Assembly: GCF_024586455.1 (NCBI RefSeq)
Contig: NC_065922.1
Location: forward strand, 22,626,089 to 22,690,088
Direction: 5' to 3'
From: Bactrocera neohumeralis
Taxonomy: Eukaryota; Arthropoda; Insecta; Diptera; Tephritidae
DNA: 64,000 nucleotides
The position numbers and the translations under genes were made by a program. This document shows positions 59,111 through 64,000 of this stretch, one piece after another. The number at the start of each line of letters is the position of its first letter. Positions within the stretch are counted from its first letter, which is position 1. A model generated the notes under the pieces. It worked only from the letters and a program-made list of their open reading frames with translations. It made no database searches and was not told the DNA's origin.

Positions 59111-59420
59111 TTTTGAATTTTCATGTACACTAAAGCCACTTAATCTGACACAGATACAATTCTTTTGTTATCAATATAAAATTTTAGATAATTCTCATGA
59201 GTAGAAAAAAATTACTTTTCATGGCATAAGTCAGTATAGCATAAGATCAGTACTGATGAATTAATCCCCAAAATAATAATGATTATTTACCTCATTCGTT
59301 CACAAAAAAACCGTAAATTAAATGTGATAAATTATTTAAAACTTAAGCAAATAAAAAAATTATATATAGTATAAAACTAACAAATAAATTGTTGCATTTT
59401 ATAATGATTTGTAAAAAAAC
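59111..59420. other. Unrecognised AT-rich DNA
   Basis: No feature seen. If the minus-strand first exon at 59425-59974 is real, this is the start of its intron. Confidence 0.35.
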
Positions 59421-59424
59421 TTAC

Positions 59425-59974
59425 CTTCAAAATAAGCAAGATTTCATTCATTTTCGTAATTTGACGCTGCGCTGTGTTGTTAACTACTTTAGTCAACAAC
59501 TCCTTTTATATTTTTTGGTAGAAAAGGATCGTGCACTAAACGAAGGCACATAAGAGAGGAATATTTGAAACACCGGTATTCATTTTATTAAATCTCATTT
59601 TCTATAACCTTGACATCGCACTAGATTGAATCGCTTATATTGCCACAAAATGCTTATTTCTATCATATACACCATTAGCTTTATAAAACCGACACGCTTT
59701 TCACTTATATACATATTTTTATATATTTTAACTATTTCACTAATATTAAATTTGGCTACACTTATATTCCACTTAACTCACACCACTCACATTATTATAT
59801 ACACTTAATTTTCCTTTTACATTAGCACTTAAACAAATTTTCAGCAATAATTATTTGATCAAAGCACTTATTTTTTACTTATTTCTTATATTTTTCCAAA
59901 TTTTCACTAACCACACGCGATCACTTGCACAGAATTCACACGTGAAATTTAATATTTTTATTTGTTGTGGAACT
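59425..59974 (-). other. Candidate first exon of a minus-strand gene (leader plus 9 codons)
   Basis: Reading the minus strand, 'gcgctcagttcc' near 59980-59969 contains TCAGTT, an initiator-like word, behind CT-rich 'ctctttctctcagagctctg'. The next 500 bases are rich in 'aagtg' and 'gtgaaa' words, typical of fly leaders. They hold short upstream frames, one of 20 codons (MRFNKMNTGVS...). A TATAAAAGG at 59510-59502 could be a second, closer promoter. At 59451 'cgaaaATGAATG' opens MNEILLILK, which ends exactly at AAG|GTAAGT (last exon base 59425), a consensus donor in phase 0. The rest of the gene would lie to the left, possibly outside the window. No protein family can be named. Confidence 0.3.
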
Positions 59975-60335
59975 GAGCGCAGAGCTCTGAGAGAAAGAGC
60001 GACTTTGTAACTGCAATACCGCAAATGCAAAAGCAAACAAAAAGCAATTCTGTTGTGTGTAGTAGCATTTGAGGTAGCTGAAACAGAAAAGAGAAAAACA
60101 ATGAGAGAATATGTAGTGTTAGTGTTTTTCATATTGTAATTGAAATATAAAAGTAAAAAATAAAGAGTAAATTATATTTATGTATTAAAATATACATATG
60201 TCACAATATTATTGTTGCGTCAAATCGTGTTATTTCGAGTAATAAATGTAAAGCTAATTAAGAATTATCGGTTTAAAGGTATCCTTATTTTGTGAAACGG
60301 TTGATAATAAAAAAAATATACCAAACAAATATTTA
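59975..60335. other. Unrecognised DNA, possible upstream region
   Basis: AT-rich with no motif beyond the CT-rich stretch noted for the candidate first exon. Confidence 0.35.
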
Positions 60336-61190
60336 CTACTACGGGCAAAAAATGGTAAGACTTTATTCATAATTTTGAAATTACTAAATTATTCTTCAAA
60401 ATCCATGTCGTCCCGCTTTGGCCCGAATACACTTGTGCCAGCGTTTTTCAATCCTCGAAACAGTTGTTAAAGTTAATTCTCGGAATAGCCTTCAATGCAT
60501 TTAATATCTTCCATTGACTCAAAATGGTTTCCCGCAGTGGTCGTTCAAGTTTGCTGAATAGCGATAAGTCACACGGAGCTAAACCAGGCGAATACGTATG
60601 TACTTGCAGCACAATATTGATTAAAGTTTTGGCAAAATATTCACGAAAATTAATGCACTATGCGACGGTGCATTATTGTGGTGCAAAAATCAAGATTTGC
60701 CGACCCATGATTTCGGCCTCCATTTACGAATGGCTTCGCCAAACGACGCATAACACTCAAATAATATTCCTGACAGTTTGGCTGGTCGGAAGGAGTTCGG
60801 AGTGCACCACAACTCGATAATCGAAGAAAACTATCAACTTAATCTTGGTTTTTGACCTGCTTTGACATGGTTTTTCGGCTTCGGTTCACTTTTTACCACG
60901 ATATTCGGCCGATTGATCACATGTTTCCGGATCGTAAGTATAGATCCAACACTCATGACCAGAAATAATATGTTTCATGACAGCCTGATAGTTGTCAACA
61001 TTGTTTTACAGACGTTAACGCGGTCGTGTATTTCGAAAAAATTGAGTGAATTTGGAACCAGTAGTGATTTACTTTTCTTAGGCTTAAATGATCTTTCAAA
61101 ATGGTTTTGCTTGGTGCTTATGCCATAGCTAATTTGGCTCCGTTTGTTTCCCAACAGCATCAATAGGCTTCAGTTGGTTGGCGAACATTA
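60336..61190 (-). mobile_element. Mariner family C remnant (C3)
   Basis: The left end 'ctactacgggcaaaaaatgg' follows TA at 60334-60335 and matches C1 and C2. Minus-strand frames give DHLSLRKV near 61130, PNSLNFFEIHDRVNVC near 61070-61020, and MKHIIS-GHE-CWIYTYDPET-like sequence near 60985-60930. In the last, the first catalytic Asp of GDE is His. KSEPKPKNHVKAG, YASFGEAIRKWRP, FLHHNNAPSHS (second Asp changed to Asn) and KRWHKCI near the C-terminus follow. It is frameshifted throughout, and the right terminal repeat was not found. Confidence 0.85.
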
Positions 61191-62245
61191 TCACTTACAA
61201 GAATTTTTTAAGATTCGAAAAATGATCACAACAAGAAAGTTGACTTGCGCTGGTGCCGTCTGGTTCGCGGTGGCTCACTTGAAAGTAACGAGATAGTCGT
61301 CATTAAATCACTAGTTTTGAGTCCAATAAAGTTTTTTCATTCTGAGAACTCTTAGGCTATGTTGATATGGTCCGGCCAATGAGCCACGCACAGACCTGTT
61401 TTGGCCCTTAGCGCTGCCAGATGGAGTGCCGAGAAATATTCACCCTTCAGGTGATCAGGCCCTCGACATGAATTTCAATAGATTCTGCGACCGACCTTTC
61501 GTTGCCCTAGTATCACATATCGTGGCGACCCAAATATTTGAAGTTTCACCTTGCTAGTGTGGACCAGTGCACAAGGAATATCCCATTGCAACGCTGGTGC
61601 CTTGATCTTGACTTATACTGCAGTCATCTCGATTTATCAGCCAATCCCAGACTGTGACCAGTGAGTATTCCAATCATTTACCCATTTCTAATCTACTGTT
61701 TTTCACATAACTTTCGCAATTTTGTACACATCGTGTTTTGACATAACATTTCTGGTCGATATGCGAAAAGAGCTTATTGTTAACTCCCTGCTGACATATT
61801 AGAAGCTAGCTCCGCGGCTTTTTTTAATAGCAGACCTATGATTAAAATATACTCTATATCCGGTAGCCTAAAAGATTGTCATTAGTTTAATTTAAGACAG
61901 TATATTCTCGACTTCAACTCCGTCCTCTAGCTACCCGTACAAATATTTAGTGTGTTGCGCGTTACACCAACAATCTTTTATGTTTACTAAGAACATTATT
62001 TTTAATTGAAAAATGAGATCATATACTCGATGCTTTCCAAACCGCCACAGAGCTATGGCTAGCAGTTATCCGCTGACTTGACGCGAAGTTTTCAGCGAAG
62101 AGATCTATAGATGGCAGCTTTAGCACCAGTTCAAAAGTTGTAGCTAAATTTACCCAAGAGGAGGATTGTGGTAGTTTTTACATTCTTCTAATATCATATA
62201 AAAAAGGGTGAAGGAAATCAAAAATTATTTCTTCAAAAACACTTT
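61191..62245. other. Unrecognised DNA
   Basis: About 1 kb without an assignable gene or repeat. Confidence 0.4.
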
Positions 62246-62249
62246 TATT

Positions 62250-63130
62250 GATACCGAGACTATGGCAGAGTCCGATCAGCCAGACCAAAGCTGGACCGCA
62301 TTCAGTGAAGAGTTCTTACGCCTACTAATGTATTCACCCAAGACAAGGACGTAGAGGAAGATTCCATGTTTAGATATGGTAAAAGAAAACAATGTATATT
62401 GGACGAAAAGTAGTTTCAAACCCTTCAAATCACCGATATCTGACGGCATATTCCCGCCTCAATTACAGCAGTCCCATAGCTATATAAAAGTCGAGTTAAT
62501 CACCATTCTAAAGGAGCGCTACAATTGAACTATATTCTGTCGCTATAGAGGAAAGTCCAAGGAATATACATATACTATATACCAGAGATTGAAAAATTAG
62601 AAGAGGTAAAAAAAATCATCTTAGAAGCCCTCCTTGGCATAGAGAGCGCTTTCAAAAAATCCAGCCTAAGGCTATATTGAACAAGCTTATTGATCTAGAG
62701 CAATCTTGAATCAGGAAATTGAATATACAGATGCTCATGGATCGGTCAATATATTTAAAAAGGATGGCAAAAGAATTCTAGTAGGAGTTATAATAGCTCT
62801 CTTTCTAATTGGCAGCTACGCCAGCCAACTGGGAACACCATACATCTATGTGAGTGCAAGATTTTTTATAGCAAGATAATCTCAGCTAACGGTCAAGAAT
62901 TTCAGGAAAAAGTCTAGGAGGTTGCACAAATACTTAGAAGTTTTTGTTTTGGTCAACTGCGTCAAGAGCACAAGTTCGTTCAGAGAGAACATAATGGAAT
63001 GAGGGAATTTAGTTCCGGTGCTTTCCCAATAGTACTAGGTGTGCTGTCAGATATCCACTACCTACCTACCTACCTTGTTCTTAGAATGAAGTGCCCCACC
63101 AGGATACCAAGGCAAAAGCAAAATTTTTAG
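62250..63130 (+). mobile_element. LINE remnant (reverse transcriptase and RNase H pieces)
   Basis: At 62418-62476 the plus strand reads FKPFKSPISDGIFPPQLQQS, matching the F-P-KSPGPDGI block that opens LINE reverse transcriptase. Then come ILEALLGIESAFKKSS near 62610-62665 (the DIEGAFD-like block) and, after a deletion, EIEYTDAHGSVNIF near 62718-62757, similar to the RNase H start. The tail at 62940-63110 (EFSSGAFPIVLGVLSD) may be the C-terminal region. Frames are broken. Confidence 0.68.
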
Positions 63131-64000
63131 GAATCAAAACTGCTGTACTCTATGGTCTATGCTTAAATATTTTCAATGCTGAAATATTTTCTGTGCTTAC
63201 TCTCACACAAATATTTACAAAATAAACTAACAGATTAACCAAACTAGAATGCAGAATACCAAAAACGCTGCTCTAATTCAATCTACTCCATAAATCTCTG
63301 TCATTGTGTTAAAATTGTGGTTTCGAATTCATTAAAAATACTTGTCTGGCTCAATTTGCGAAAGCCGTAAAGCCGACCAAAGTCGAAATGAATAAAAATA
63401 ATGCAAAATTCGCAGTGCGTGTTGGAAAAATAAGCAACGACAGCAAATAAAAAAGTCGAAAATATTTGTATGTATGTGCCACATACAACCACAAATGACA
63501 ACCACAGCCGCAAAGTATGCTGTAAAAAATTTAAAATAAATGCGAACAAGTAGCTGCCACGCGCTTTCGATTGAAAATAGTAAAGTAATAAAGACAGGCT
63601 GGCAATGAATGGGTAGGTGCCGGTGTTGGGTGCCACACCGCGGCTGGTAGCTCCCTGTTGAGTTCGGGCAACCACAAAATGGACGCAGCCATACGGCGGA
63701 GCGCAGCCAACGACAGCAAGCGACAGCCGATGTAATTGGAAAGTGTGAGCATATGATTTGATTTCATTAAAATCAATAGACCACAGCTGATTGCAGCGGC
63801 AGCAATACAGCAATAATTTTAAATAAATGAAAAACTATAAAATAAATATTGCGGCTGAAAATATTAAAAAAATTTCTAGATAATTTTATTTACAATGCTT
63901 AAGCAACAAAAAACGTCCAACATATGTGATGTCTTATCAAACACAATTGTTTTCCATAAAAGGATTTGATTACGACAGCGATATGCTATTGCCCGTCTGA
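63131..64000. other. Unrecognised DNA
   Basis: The minus-strand frame at 63301-63813 (170 codons) is the second longest in the window and partly hydrophobic. It overlaps another minus-strand frame and carries no motif, so I do not call it. Nothing else is supported. Confidence 0.45.

Noticed and set aside
63301..63813. 170-codon minus-strand frame with hydrophobic stretches, receptor-like at first sight
   Set aside because: Another frame of the same strand is open over the same DNA, no conserved motif is visible, and no splice or promoter context supports it.
1..64000. CRISPR arrays, prokaryotic operons, rRNA
   Set aside because: No spaced direct repeats, ribosome-binding-site-led gene strings or rRNA-like sequence were seen. 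The window is eukaryotic.

Overview
The window looks like nuclear DNA of a higher dipteran, probably a tephritid fruit fly. It is AT-rich and has CA/TG and ATACATAC-type microsatellites. It carries many decayed mariner, Tc1/mariner-like, hAT, Helitron-like and Jockey-type LINE copies, plus a high-copy repeat resembling INE-1/DNAREP1. I see no bacterial-style operons, rRNA, convincing tRNA or CRISPR array. The species call is inference; the transposon families are read from translated motifs and from terminal inverted repeats with target-site duplications.

Host coding content is sparse. The best-supported genes are a tandem pair of short two-exon genes at 51060-51600 and 53287-53872, inside a segmental duplication (about 50.83-52.19 kb and 52.97-54.84 kb). 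Each encodes a small protein with a hydrophobic N-terminus, a Cys-containing acidic middle and a C-terminal transmembrane segment. I do not recognise the family. Two weaker host signals are a possible first exon on the minus strand (59425-59974, ending at a consensus splice donor) and a TATA/initiator-like promoter at about 42313-42350 followed by a 62-codon ORF.

Layout: 0.3-1.3 kb decayed mariner; 1.5-3.5 kb unrecognised; 3.5-5.3 kb three transposon remnants; 6.4-7.9 kb LINE and mariner pieces; 9.4-10.2 kb deleted mariner; 11.3-12.0 kb LINE piece; 13.6-16.1 kb two deleted mariners, an INE-1-like piece and an (AAAAT)n tract; 17.5-19.1 kb a LINE split by a mariner; 21.0-21.5 kb mariner; 23.6-24.4 kb a 50-bp tandem duplication and a LINE piece; 25.4-26.3 kb deleted mariner; 26.7-27.1 kb RTE-like LINE tail; 29.6-30.9 kb hAT; 31.3-32.6 kb full-length mariner; 34.4-36.2 kb LINE; 36.4-36.8 kb Tc1/mariner piece; 38.1-42.0 kb INE-1-like repeats and two TTAA-flanked elements; 45.0-47.1 kb repeat, transposase remnant and a third TTAA-flanked element; 48.8-49.2 kb a 440-bp MITE; 50.2-50.7 kb mariner; 50.8-54.8 kb duplicated gene segment; 56.9-63.1 kb LINE and mariner pieces, including a 211-bp mini-mariner, and the candidate first exon. 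The remainder is single-copy-looking AT-rich DNA in which I recognise nothing, consistent with introns or intergenic DNA.

The main biology visible is transposon decay and amplification. One mariner family has a nearly intact 1.3-kb copy and three internally deleted copies with matching ends, two of which appear to share a deletion junction. Against this background the duplicated gene pair is the clearest candidate for something undescribed.
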